In this document: positions 12,801-24,253 of the stretch, in pieces
Numbering within the stretch: the first letter of the stretch is position 1
Layout: every line of letters begins with the position of its first letter
Assembly (NCBI RefSeq): GCF_036588685.1
Contig: NC_086376.1
Location: 58,303,166-58,367,165 of the forward strand
Length of the DNA stretch: 64,000 nt
Source of the DNA: Mytilus trossulus
Lineage: Eukaryota > Mollusca > Bivalvia > Mytilida > Mytilidae
Direction: 5' to 3'
Program-made: the position numbers and the translations under genes
The notes under the pieces: generated by a model
What the model was told of the DNA's origin: nothing
The model's database searches: none
What the model saw: only the letters and a program-made list of their open reading frames with translations

Positions 12801-15800
12801 TCTTGTTGTTGGACTGAGTTCTGATAATATAGAAGTTATCAGTTGGAAACATAAGGTATATATAGAAGACTAGAAAAAACAACCTTTATGTTGACACATG
12901 ATCATAATCTTATTTATAGTCAGTGATTACCATAGATTAAAATACACAATGATTACTAAAAAAATCAACTCTTCAGTGATTACCACAAATTCAAATACAA
13001 AATGATTACCAAAAAATTAAATGGTCAGTGATCACAACACACATGCCAGAATCAATTTTTAAACATGTATCAAAAAGAGCTTTTGAAAGTAGACTACCAG
13101 TAGTAATCCATTTAATTGAAAGTAATTATATTTCTTTTCAATGTTGTACTTCTGAAAGACTTTCAAAATAGAATTCAATCATGTTCTATGGAAGTTTAAA
13201 TATCTTATATTTCTATAATTTGCTTTATAAGATTAAAGTCAATAGTGATGTTTCCATATCAAGGGGAGAACACAAACTTTTGATAGGCATCAGTATTCAT
13301 ATAAAATACACATATATTTATCAGTACATTCAATTGGCTAAAATTTAATCTAGAAGGACCATATCAGTCACTTTGTTTATATTTTAGTTTACTAGCCCTG
13401 TAGCGAATGCTTGGTTACTGAGGAATGGTATACTTAAACCCATCAGTGTATTTGACAATCAACATGTACCTGCAATGTCATCTTTTGAACCACCACAGAA
13501 TGCACCCTCTCCTGAGCCATTGCTATATGTAGGTAAGGATGCTTTTGGAACGGATGTAAACTACCAAAAATTCATTGAAAAAAATTTAAATGAGTCCGTG
13601 TCATGAATATGCAACAATTATATTATTTTTGTAACTTCTCTTTGTGAAACAATCCATTCATTAAATATTCTTCTTTTTTAATTCCCTGAAAACACAATTG
13701 GTTGCTTGCTTTTCTATAGAGAGCTCCTACATTCAAAATTGTACATTCTGTCAACCATCATAAGTTCTCATGCTAAAATTAGAACAAGGAAGTAAAATCC
13801 AATAAAGGATAAGGTAGTGGTTGCTGAGTCTAATGGTACTTAATATTGCTGAAATATTTTATAGTTGCCCTATTTTGGAATAGAACAAGGTTGAAGCCAA
13901 AAAAATTATAAATATATGAGAAATGCCCTTTGTTAAAAATGCATTAGACAGATAATTGAACAGAAAGGCAGTCTTCCTCCCCAACAGACATATACGCAAA
14001 TTTTTCGATAGCAAATCCAAATTCATTAACCTTGCATGTTTGATAGAGTTGAGTACTTTCTCTTTAGTCTTGGCTTATTTTCCAATTCAAGTTTCTTTTA
14101 TCAAAATAATTAGATAAAAGTAGAAACATCTTATATCCTCTAAAATCATGAAAATGAAAAACTTTTGTTCCCTGTGCATTGTCTATAGTTTATTTATGAA
14201 ATGCACTTTTCTCTGTAGGTAAACATCAAAACCAATTATATGTACAGCCATCTGTAGCTATGAAGGAAAAGTTGGCTAAAGTTGGAGTCAATGCAGATTA
14301 TACTAGTAGAAATGTACCCAGGGTCACATGGAAACCTTATCTAGCTTCAGGTAAATGTTATTATTGTTAAAGAAACATACTTGGAACATATCTATAATAA
14401 AATACAAATGTAGACTTATACATGATCTTTGGTTTTCCTGAGATAAGATGTAGTCAAGAAACTTCCTCCATATTATAAGGCTATAGATGATATGCTAATC
14501 ACTATTTTTCTAAAAATACATGATGTTTTGTTTATGAAAACTTGTTTTATCCTGACCTCTTAGACAACATCTTTTGACTGAAACTTTTGCTTGATTAAAG
14601 TTTGTGATAAGGTCAATTTTCAAGAGAAACCACTAATTGCAAGTCAATGATATTTTGTATGCAATTGTATTAGCATTCAGATGTCTCATTTAATGGATAT
14701 TATAGGGCTCCTTCCTCAAGGTTAATTAACTTTGAAAATTGTTTATAGTTTACATGTTTAAGTTTGTGTTTAGGTCAGTTTAAATGGAAACACTTATGAT
14801 TTGTCAATGGTATGTGGTATGCAGTTGTGTAAGAGTTTGAATTTCTTATTTTCGAGGAAATTTTTGGCCCTTTGCCTTCACTCATGGGTCATTGACATTC
14901 GATGTTTTTTCATAGTTTTCATAATAAATTATATCCATTTTAATTTCATCATTTGTTTTAAACTATAAAATTCAATTAAGGTGAGATATATCTCGGTGTC
15001 AGCAGTTAATGATATGAAGAAGCTAAATTGACAAAATAAAGTGTTTTTTTTAACAGCACCATCTAGAACCCCAATGATGAAAAACAAAGAAGTAAAAATG
15101 TTGGAAGAAGGGCGAACTAAAGAGACTGGGATGGTTTTATACAACTATCCATTTGGTAAGTACATTCAAACTTTCAAGTACATGTAATAATCACTGTGCT
15201 TAAACGGCCGTGGGTAACTTAAGTTACCCACAGCCCAAGATGGAGCCGCCTGGCTTCGGTTAGGAAGTTTGCTCCTATATAATTACAATACCATGAATAC
15301 AAAAGAAATGTTCAGTAATTAAAAAGTTATATAAACTTTTAGGGAAACTTTGCAGTGTAAAACGTGGTTTGTTACTACAAAATAAGCAATTACAGCACAA
15401 TTTTCCAAAACACTTATGATGTCCGTAACCTCAAAACAACTTGTCCGTAACTTTTTTCCTTATACCAATAGGGATGTCCATAACTTTAACATGATGTCAG
15501 TAACGTTTAAAAAATCTTTATTTAAAAGCTCAATTTAACACACCAAATGAATGGAAAACAATGGTCATAGTCCTGCCTTGGTACAGGCATTTAAAAGTAA
15601 AATTACAAAAATACTGAACTCTGAAGAAAATTCAAAAAGGAAAGTCCCTTATCAAATGATACCAAAGCTCAGCCGAATCCATAACAACTGCCATTTTCCG
15701 GACTTGGTACAGGCCTTTTCTTATGTAGAAAATTGTACGGCAAAATTAATGTATCTTACATTCTACTGGCTATATAGATTGTTAACTGCTTAAGTTTTTG

Positions 15801-18800
15801 ATGATAAATCATGACATTAAGGTTATTAATCTCACCATTTCCAACTGTAGAAATTACATTAATAGTGAACATTTGAAAATCACCTAAGGGCAACAAGTTT
15901 GGAGGTCAATCCTTAGCAGAAATACATAGATAATCAGTCCAAACCTCTAAAGAAGAAATGTATGATTTGATACCTGATCTTATTGAATCCCTGAGGTCAA
16001 TGAAACTTTTAGAAGATTTTAAATCTACTTTTATTGCTATAATAAACTGACACCTGTTTAACAATATAGCTTTCCATCTATTCCTAGATATTGGCATTTT
16101 TTTTCTCACAATCAACAACACATCACACTAGATATAGTGAAGAGACCATACTGTTTTGGCTAACAATTCAGAAATTATTTAAGGGAAAGGATATCAATTA
16201 TTTCCGCGACTACACTGTCCAAAGACTCATTAGTGAACAATCTAGACAAAGCTAGAAAAATGTTAGATAAATTTCGCCGTACCGTAAGATCCCGTTTTAT
16301 CCCAGGAATGATTTTAAAAATTTAACGGAAAATCCTTGACACTCTGATTTGCTTTTTTCTCTTGTTTAGTTTGAAGCATATCATTATTGTATAAATCTAT
16401 GTAATAATTAAGGGGTTTGATAGTGTTTATTGTCCTTTAAGTGTTAAAATTGTTGATCTTACAATTTTGAAAAAAAAGTTATGCACATCCGAAAATAAAG
16501 TTACGGACAGTCTGATTATTTTTTACTTATAAGTTACGGACATCTTATGATTTTTTTTAAAAGTTGGCCTTGCGCTGAAGTGAAGTCAAAATTAACAAAT
16601 TTGTAGTGATGGTTAGTGATTTCTTTATTCAAAAGTCCTATCAATATTTACAAAGATCACAAAAAATGTTGCAAAAAGTAGATTTTGTATCAACTATCAT
16701 CTCAGCAAGTTTAGAGTCCGGCCATCTTGGGCTGTTAAGTTACCCACAACCATTTAAGCACAGTGAATAAATGAAATATTTTGGTAAAACAATTTGTCTC
16801 GCAATAATTTGTGAAAGATGAAAGCATAGAAAATTTATTGTCTTTCACTTAATTTATTCAAACAACACACATGTGGTTTTAATTATTTTCAAATGTTGTT
16901 GTCCATTTTTACACAAGAGAGACTGATAAACTAAGGTTAAAATAATTCTGAATGGAATGGTATGAAACATTGACACAAGTATCAAGATTAAGAAATGGCG
17001 TCGGAAGAATTTTATTTTTATGATTGAATCTGTATTTTACTAATAAATGAACTTGGATTATGGCAGTCAATATTACACTTTTGACAGCAGCAATATCAGG
17101 CAAGACACAAGAATAAAGGGAACACTTTAAAAACATTATTCTATGGTTATTGATAATTCAAGGAGTTCTTTGCATTCTCTTGTTTATCGTTTCAGATAAT
17201 GGATATTATTTATACCCAGAATTCTCCTTTTCTGTACCAGAAGATCGTCCTGACAACAATGATACAAATGAACCAGACATGTTGGTTAACATTACACAGT
17301 CATTCTGGTCTTACTGGTTAGTTAATTGCTTACATCAGCAAATCTTTCTAAAAATAGGAATTCTGTGGATCCATGAATTTAAATGTTCTACCAATTACAA
17401 ATCTTCTAAGGGATTATATGCAGACTTCGCCAAAACCAAGAAATTGAATATCCACAAATATGTAATTTTTCCTCAAACCATGATAATTGATACCCATGAA
17501 AATAATCAATCCACAGTATATGAGTATAAGCTCTCAGATAAGACTGCATCATTGGAAAAAATGTCTATTTCTTTGCGTTTATTGATGAAAAACAAATAAT
17601 ATGAATGGATCCAAGTCATTTTGAATAAAAAAAAGATGTTGGTTGAATGTCATTGTCAATTAACAAATTATGCAACATTAAGAAGTCTACATATGGTTTT
17701 CAATTAGAGAGTCCTTAAAAATATGTCAAGAACTAAGTTGCCCCACACATAGGAAATTTGGGAATAAATCTTACTGAAATTGTCACATTAAAGACTTTCA
17801 TTTATACAAAATCTCGAAATACAAGGAAAAAACATATGGGATAATCAGTTATTTAATTTTTAGCTGCAAATTAAAATATCTATTACATGTAAGTTATATT
17901 TACTTTGCAGGAAGGAAGTTCTTGCCTTCAGTATGTTTTTTGCTGTATTTGTCCATCTGCTTCTGACCAAAGTGGCTGTCAAACAAGGCCTCATTGTGAT
18001 TAAGGTATGTAGCATACACTTTCAAAAAGAAATTACCCTTATTTTAACCAATTTGAATCTTCTCTGACATAACTGTAAAACCTGATTATCAACCAAAGAT
18101 TTTAGGTATTATTGAAGGTTAAATAAAAAAACAATAATAAAAAAATATTAACGTAACATACATTCTCATTGTAAACCATTACCACTGGATTAAGGTATCC
18201 AAAAGGCTTTTGAATACCTTTATCCAGTGGTAATGGTTTACAATGAGAATGTATTTTACGTTGAAAAGCATAGAAACAGTGATAACAAAAAGCATCTATT
18301 CTAATCCCTGTATTGCAAACAAGTATTCACTGCACAATATATCTGCTTTATTTACCGAAGTTTATCTGTAATTTGTTTTCTTTGAAATGCAGTGTTGTTC
18401 AAGCTTAAATATGATACAACTTTCAAGTAAACATAAAATGAAAAGTTGTAAGGATAAATGTGTTTTAAAAAGTGTGAACTCATCACATGCATCTTTGAAT
18501 GGGTACCACCTAGTCCAATTCTGATAATTTGGAGACAGAGAAATCAAATTAAGGATCATATCAGCCTTAAACAGAAGCTACATTACTAGTATTAGCAATC
18601 AATATCACAAAACTTCACTTGTCTGCAAAACCTAGAATATAATAAAAATAAGAAGAAATTTACTGTATCTGACTGCCCAGATTGTTTTTCCATTGAATCA
18701 GGGTTATCTATATCTGGGTGTGATGCAACATAGACTAGAATGTGGTCTTAAATTATCTATGTGCATTCAATATACATGTAGAAGAAGATTTGATCACTAT

Positions 18801-21800
18801 ATTCAGTATTTAACACTTCTCAAGGTGTTAAAACTATGAATGCATATAATGTATTATTCAAATATTTGATGAAAATTTATCAATGCTAGCTGGCAATTGA
18901 TATATCAAAATAAAGTTGAAACTTAAAAATAATCATATGCAAAATTGGTAACCAATTATAAAGATAATGGGATGCATAATACTTTAATAATGATAAAATT
19001 TTGTCTGTTGACTTTTGTAGAAACCAAATTGTTTGGAAGATGTCAATGGCAACAACAAAGATATTGTAGAAAAGAAAACAGAAGAATTTGTTTCAAGGTA
19101 TGTAAACTCATGACCTAAATATAAAGAAGGCAACCAAAAATATATATTAAAAAAAGAAAAGAAACAAGAACAAGAACAAGAATGTGTCCATACATGTAAT
19201 ACACAGATGCCCCACTCACACTATCATGTTCTTTGTTCAATGGACCGTGAAATTGGGATAAAAACCCTTATTTGCCTTGAAAATTAGAAAGATCATAATA
19301 GGGAAAATGTGTGCTAAATTTCAAGTTGTTCAGACTTCAACTACCAAACACTTAAACCTGAAGCAGGACAGACGGACCAATGAAAGAATGAATGGACGCA
19401 CAGACCAGAAAACATTATCGTAGGTGGGGCATAAAAAGGAATCAAAGGAATAAGAATGGTTCAAAAGGATTTATGAGTGATATAGATTAGAATTATTGAT
19501 AAACGATGGTGTGTTATCATATCTGTTGTAGTTTTATCTACAGGTATACCTTAGGTTTTGATCATGTATAAGTCTGGGGTCAAGGAGGGTTTGGTATAAT
19601 GTTGGTATAAAATTGCTGTTTGTTTTTCAGATATGCCTCAGATTTTGACCATAAATAAATCCTGGGTAAAGGAGGGTTTGGTATTATGTTGGTCTAAACA
19701 GTTGATGTTTGTTTTTCAGATATGCCTCAGATTTTGACCATATGCAAGTCCTGGGTAAAGGAGGATTTGGTATTGTTTTTGAGTCCAGAAATAAAGTGGA
19801 TGACTGTGAATATGCTGTGAAAAGAATTACCCTGCATAGGTACTGTTCAACTTATCTTCATATGCTTTAGTGTGCAGATATTGTGTAACCTTACCATTTT
19901 AATTCAGTAAAATGGGATCAGTATGTATCCAAAAGTGGAATTGTGGAAATTGCTATTAAGATTTGAACAAATCCTCTAAATTTATATTTTTTTTGTTTCA
20001 GTGAGGGATCAAAAGAGAAAGTGATGAGAGAAGTGAAGGCCTTGGCTAAGTTAGAACATAGTGGTATTGTTAGGTATTTCAATGCTTGGCTAGAGTCTCC
20101 TCCTCCTGGTTGGCAGGAAGTCCAAGATAAGCAGTTTGAAGACAGGTAATATGCAATTGACAAATTATGAAATTTTGCAATGGTTTTGATCATGTGAATG
20201 TTATTCTAATCAGTGTAAAAAAACATTTCTGCTGATATTTATTGCAAAAGAAACTCAAATTTGTATGATGTAATCTGACTTTTATGCTGACTATCAATGA
20301 TTAACTTTGAATCCAAACCTTATGGTTATTTTATCTGACCGAAACCCTAAAAATCATTTCTCAGGTTTTGCAATATATACAATTCTTGCTTTTCATCAAA
20401 TCATGAATCAAAAGTGAAAAACATGAAACTCAAAATTGCAAAATACTTTGGTATTTTTTTTTTTTTTTTTATTTTCAAGTTTCTTTTTCTATATTTCAGT
20501 GAATGTTTAACATCACCAACTCCATGTAACTCTGTAACACAGATAGGAACTGGTTCCTTGTCCATCAAAATGCCACCATCCCCAGGCTCCTTTGACATGC
20601 TGAATCCATTTGGTGGACAAAAGGATTTAGATCTAGCGTTTCAAAAGTCTAAAAAGGCTGGCGGTAGTCAAGAGTTTAGTGTTCACACAGATAGTGTCTC
20701 ATTTTCAAGAGAGGGAAGTGTTCGTCAAGAAAGCATGTTAGAAGGTTTTGATGAAACTTTGGATGAAGATTCTCTTGATGTTCAGTTTAAATTAGAAAGT
20801 GATGACAGTGGCAGCTGTTCTAATAACATTCCGTTTTCAAATGCGAAAAATAATAAAACTGATAACAGTAATTCTTTCAGTGTTTTATTTGAAGACTCAG
20901 GTTGTGCAGAGAAGAGTAGTAAAAGTGACAGTGGTGAAATTATATTCAGTAATGAATTCACTGAAAGTAATAACATCTTTTATGAAAATAATGACTTTCA
21001 TATTGACATATCAAAATCTGGTTCAACAATGCCAAAAGTATCAAATTCCAGTAAAAAGCATTCCACAAGGGACCAAAATACCACATCAGGTTACAAGATG
21101 AAAGTACCGACCCCAAAGTTGTATCTATTTATACAAATGCAGCTCTGTCGTAGAGAGACATTAAAGGACTGGTTAATATCAAACAATGGTGAAAGAGACA
21201 ATGGTGTGGTGTTAGATATATTTGATCAAATTATTGGTGCTGTAGAATATGTCCATAATCAGGGCCTCATGCACAGAGATCTGAAGGTAATTTTGAGTTC
21301 TGGTTTTACAACTGTTTTTGGTTCATACATCATTTACATGTACATGACAAAAGACACATTATTCATTGATTGTTTAAATAGACCACTTTCGAGTTCATCC
21401 ATCACTGGAAAAAACTTGTCAATTAGGCGCACCTGAGTGACGTTATTTACCCGATAGAGGGGATCGCCTGTATCCCTGCACTATTAACGTTCATCAAGCG
21501 TCTTAGTGATCGTCATTGTGCAGCATAAACTAGAAATATTTTTTGTTTTGTAGGTACTTAATCACAATTCCTAAATGACAGCAGTGCTTGGTTGTCAATT
21601 ATGAGAATTTTGTTTGCCAAATAAATTGTGCAATATAGTATAATAATTTGCCAACCACTCGCTCAACATTGGAACAGAAGTGACAATGCCACTAAATGCA
21701 CGAATGATGTTCCCTTAAACCAGAGTTTTTGACGGAAATGCATTGAACTTGAAAGTTGTCTATTGAATCAAAACTTAGTTAAAAAAAGATGTAGCAGATC

Positions 21801-24253
21801 AAAAATAATTCTGTATAGTTCAGTACACAATCTGATATCTTGATTTTATAACAGATTTAAAAAAAAAAAAAGCATTATATTAGCATTTTTTTCATTGAAA
21901 TACAATCTTAACATCTTAGCAGAGTGCAGACCCAATTTTCTTTTGCTTTTATAATAACAAACATGATAAAGAACAGTTGTTTAATTTGATATTTAAATTC
22001 TTTTGTAGTTTTGAAGGCTGCATCAGAATAGTTCTCATATTTTATGTCATTTTGATTTCCAGCCTTCCAATATATTTTTCTCCCTTGATGGTGTTATCAA
22101 AATTGGTGACTTTGGTTTGGTGACAGCTTTAGAAGATCAAGAGTTAGAACTATATCTAGGGGAAGACAGTCCATACAAAAGACATACAGCTCAAGTAGGA
22201 ACTCAGATGTACATGAGTCCAGAACAGGTGGGTTCTCCATATATTTTATATTATGTTAGTGGACTGATAATTTGATAATATTAAGGGTAAACTAAAGATT
22301 AGCACCAATAATACTTGTCGATTTTAGTTAAAAAATCTCTGAAAAAAATAACCATTGTAACAATAAAGGGTTGACTTGTCATATTTTCAATTCTTCAAAA
22401 TAAGTATGGAAATGAAAGGGTTAGTAAAAATGTACATAAGACATGCACAAAAGACATAATAATTTCTATCACCAATAATGGATTTTAATCAACACAATTT
22501 TGATTTTTTCACAAATGGGAAAATGGTGATTGCCAGCGGAAACCTTTCAATTCAAGCCTTCAATGAAGAACATAAACTCAACCAATTGACTTTAGTAGGA
22601 ACAACCATATTAGTTTTAATGATTGTTAAATGCCAAGGGGAGGAAATTATTTGAAAGTGTATCTCAGGTTAAATTAGTTCATTTAAATGATTTAAAACAA
22701 GCTATATGTATTTCCTGACTTGATAAGAACACTTTTAATGATGAAAGTTTTACAGCAGAGACACTTATTTGTAAGATAGCATCAGATCTTCCTGATTTTA
22801 TGAATCTATGATTTACTTTTTTAATGAGTTGATATGTGTTTTAAATTTCAGATAAATGGAAAGACTTATGGTCACAAAGTTGATATATTTTCACTGGGGA
22901 TGATTTTGTTTGAGTTATTTTACTGTTTTTCCACACAAATGGAGAGAGTAAAAACTTTATTGGATGTGAAAAGACAAAGGTTTCCTGCATCTTTCAAGAT
23001 AGAGTATCCACTTGAGGTAGGCTTCTTTCTGAAGTATTGTAACTCAACACCATACACTCAGAAGTTACTTAATGTAGTAAAATTTTAAATACTTTATTAC
23101 ATTCTAGAAGGGACTTTACAATAAACACTTAAGCTAAGCATTAAGGGGTTATACTATAAATGCTTTAGCACATCCAAAGAGGAAACTACACAACAAATAC
23201 TTTATTACATCATTGAGGGCTATGTATTAAATACTTTAGCACATCCTAGAACTTCTAGGCTAGAAGCTGAAGGTGGCACGGTAGTATTTCCTGGCCCATA
23301 GGGATAATGATAGCCTTTTTAGAATTTTCACCACTTTCTAACTCTGCAAAAAAATCTACATTCACAGTTAACTGAAGTACTTTCATTTTACTATTCAGAA
23401 ATGATTTTGAATATGTATCATGACCGTTTACTTTTTTTGCTATTTTTAAAAACCTAAAGCCACTAGTACTTTTAGGTCTTTTATGGTGCAGTGAATACAA
23501 AATCCTCAAAAATTCATTTTCATCTGTATGTAAAATAATTACATATTTTTCTACACCTGATTCATCCCTCAGTTTGGGAAAGTATGTTCGATTTGATACT
23601 GTATTTTTTGTCCAATCACACTGTTTATAAACTTTATATACATTAACCTAAGTAGGGTACACAAAAGAGCAACCTAAATTCTGGAATGCAATTACTACCG
23701 TGCCACCTGAATTTACAATAAAAGATACTTTAGCAAAGTAAATATTTTAGCACATCCTAGAAAGGTGCTTTACAATAAATACTTAAGCATATCATTGATA
23801 TACCAAAAATACTTTAGCACATCCAAGAAGAGGACTTTTTGTAACAAAAAACAAATTCTAAAGGGCCATAAAGCTGGTTTTGTGTAATTGACAGTGGGTG
23901 ATAGAAGCTAAAAGTCTCTATATTACCTTAATCAGAAATATTTTGTTTTTGAATGAAACTCTTGAAAAGATCAGATGCAAATACAAATATTTAGATGAGA
24001 ATGAAAAAATACTTAATTGAGTACATGCTATCATAGCATTATTACAATTTATAATGCAAGATATTATTTTTAACAGGCAATGTACATATCATGGCTGTTG
24101 TCACCTAACCCAGTTGAAAGACCTTCAGCGACAGAGATTCTAAACAGTGACCTGCTGAAAGATTTCTCTTCTCGTCACACCACATCACGTAATCGTCTCC
24201 GTACAACTTCATCAAGTAGCTCAGGATCAATAAACGAGCCAGTAACACAATGA
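6656..24253 (+). CDS. EIF2AK3: PERK, ER-stress eIF2-alpha kinase (complete, 18 exons)
   Basis: Type I ER membrane kinase that senses luminal misfolded protein and phosphorylates eIF2-alpha. Exons: 6656-6876, 9253-9382, 9669-9866, 10858-10991, 12334-12461, 12749-12855, 13388-13532, 14219-14350, 15057-15155, 17196-17316, 17911-18004, 19021-19097, 19720-19839, 20002-20145, 20500-21286, 22063-22227, 22852-23016, 24077-24253. All borders are AG/GT and in phase, giving 1047 codons plus TGA (human PERK is about 1116). Residues 1-32 look like a signal peptide, then a beta-rich luminal domain with N463-I-T, a transmembrane segment at about 475-495, and the kinase from 530. Visible are GKGGFG (541-546), K563, HRD (875-877), DFG (895-897) and a [10 protein letters not shown] activation segment. 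An acidic insert of about 205 residues (620-824) splits the kinase lobes, as is typical of PERK. An in-frame TAA directly before the ATG fixes this as the first Met of the exon. Earlier non-coding exons are possible. Confidence 0.97.
8886..9075. repeat. Dispersed repeat in PERK intron 1
   Basis: ATGTTTAACCCCAC, TTGTGCCTGTCCAAAGTCAGGAGCCTG and TTGTTGGCGTGTAACATATTTGTGTTTT match, in order, parts of the copies at 25.95-26.1 kb and 35.54-35.6 kb. Non-coding. Confidence 0.75.
10163..10223. repeat. Perfect 21-bp hairpin around a TA run, PERK intron 3
   Basis: ATGACAAAAGACATACTACAG (10163-10183) and its exact reverse complement (10203-10223) flank a (TA)n spacer. The sequence would extrude as a cruciform or fold in pre-mRNA. 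Probably a tiny foldback element. Confidence 0.9.
11201..11945. repeat. Element with four tandem units of about 171 bp, PERK intron 4
   Basis: Bounded by TACCCCAC and GTGGGGTA. Inside, CAACTCCTCTCAAACCACACAAC-type units recur near 11278, 11449, 11620 and 11790. A partial relative lies at 47.8-48.0 kb in an intron of the NHL gene. No protein is encoded. Confidence 0.85.
15192..16765. mobile_element. Non-autonomous TIR transposon (CACTG ends), PERK intron 9
   Basis: The left end is CACTGTGCTTAAACGGCCGT, and GTGGGTAACTTAAGTTACCCAC and AGCCCAAGATGG follow. The right end is the inverted counterpart, CCATCTTGGGCTGTTAAG, then GTTACCCACAAC and CATTTAAGCACAGTG, giving TIRs of about 45 bp with mismatches and indels. 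AAT on both sides is a possible 3-bp target duplication. CACTG ends suggest the CACTA/Chapaev group, but no transposase is present. The interior repeats the words GTCCGTAAC/GTTACGGAC and carries an older dispersed repeat near 15680-15735. Confidence 0.8.
17361..17518 (-). mobile_element. MITE copy (ACTGTGGATTCAT family) in PERK intron 10
   Basis: Runs from CTGTGGATCCATGAATTTAAATG to AATCAATCCACAGTA, with internal words (AAGGGATTATATGCAGACTT, GAATATCCACAAATATG) matching the reverse complement of the 32880-33091 element. The left end is shortened. It lies 45 bp after the exon 10 donor, so reading through that donor runs into the MITE. Confidence 0.8.
17911..18004 (+). other. EIF2AK3: PERK exon 11: transmembrane segment
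   Basis: Encodes [16 protein letters not shown] followed by TKVAVKQG, a single hydrophobic span with basic residues on the cytosolic side. It separates the luminal sensor from the kinase. Confidence 0.92.
18150..18262. mobile_element. Foldback MITE with arms of about 49 bp, PERK intron 11
   Basis: The arms at 18150-18198 and 18214-18262 are near-perfect reverse complements (AACGTAA, ACATTCTCATTGTAAACCAT, TACCACTGGAT, AAGGTAT) around a 15-bp loop. No clear target duplication was found. Confidence 0.9.
19320..19440. repeat. Dispersed repeat fragment with GACAGACGGACC
   Basis: CTTCAACTACCAAACACTTAA followed by GACAGACGGACCAATG and GGTGGGGCATAAAAA resembles the end of a GTCCGTCCG-type bivalve repeat, such as that at 46.9-47.3 kb. 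No full copy is visible here. Confidence 0.45.
19544..19600 (+). pseudogene. Decayed copy 1 of PERK exon 13 (glycine-rich loop)
   Basis: GTATACCTTAGGTTTTGATC aligns with the start of exon 13 and is preceded by CTACAG. In the exon frame it carries a stop after about eight codons and a changed loop (GQGGFG). It lies 87 bp upstream of copy 2. Confidence 0.85.
19615..19690 (+). pseudogene. Decayed copy 2 of PERK exon 13 with intact acceptor
   Basis: TGTTTGTTTTTCAG followed by ATATGCCTCAGATTTTGACC is identical to the real acceptor and exon start 89 bp downstream. The exon frame then meets TAA nine codons in (CAT AAA TAA), although GKGGFG is still readable after it. The acceptor looks usable, so splicing here would insert an early stop. 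Confidence 0.9.
19720..19839 (+). other. EIF2AK3: PERK exon 13: ATP-binding loop and catalytic lysine
   Basis: Encodes [12 protein letters not shown] and YAVKRI, the nucleotide-binding loop and the ATP-anchoring lysine (K563). It is the third and only intact member of the local exon duplication. Confidence 0.95.
20500..21286 (+). other. EIF2AK3: PERK exon 15: kinase insert and catalytic loop
   Basis: A 787-bp exon that holds the whole Ser/Asp/Glu/Asn-rich insert and rejoins the kinase fold at [18 protein letters not shown] (from Y825). It ends in MHRDLK, with the donor directly after the lysine codon. Downstream frames up to 21436 are intron read-through, not coding. Confidence 0.95.
21370..22062. 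other. PERK intron 15, with a probable repeat insertion at 21370-21545
   Basis: The block from CACTTTCGAGTTCATCCATC to GTGATCGTCATTGTGCAGC is more GC-rich than the surrounding intron and reads like inserted repeat. No termini or second copy in the window prove it. The rest is AT-rich intron. Confidence 0.35.
23080..23840. repeat. Degenerate tandem repeat of about 70 bp, PERK intron 17
   Basis: AATACTTTAGCACATCC and CTTTACAATAAACACTTAAGC-like words recur on both sides of the TIR element at 23271-23708. The array therefore existed before that insertion. Confidence 0.75.
23271..23708. mobile_element. TIR element (AGGTGGCACGGTAGTA ends), PERK intron 17
   Basis: AGGTGGCACGGTAGTATT at the left and ATTACTACCGTGCCACCT at the right form 18-bp inverted repeats with one mismatch. 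The element is 438 bp long and carries a minus-strand frame of 84 codons (23255-23509) with no recognised motif. I found no clear target duplication. Confidence 0.85.

Noticed and set aside
15551-15793. 80-codon frame inside the CACTG element
   Set aside because: It contains a known-type dispersed repeat word (GACTTGGTACAGGC) twice and no transposase motif, so it is not evidence of an autonomous element.
17150-17599. 149-codon frame overlapping PERK exon 10
   Set aside because: Only 17196-17316 is coding. The rest is intron read-through into a MITE, after a good donor site at 17317.
20414-20499. Extension of the PERK exon 15 frame upstream to an ATG at 20414
   Set aside because: The stretch is a T-rich polypyrimidine tract leading to TATTTCAG at 20499, so it is the end of intron 14. 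The previous exon joins in phase at 20500.
23255-23509. 84-codon minus frame in the PERK intron 17 element as a host gene
   Set aside because: It begins within the TIR element, lacks splice context and shows no recognised motif; left as part of the transposon.
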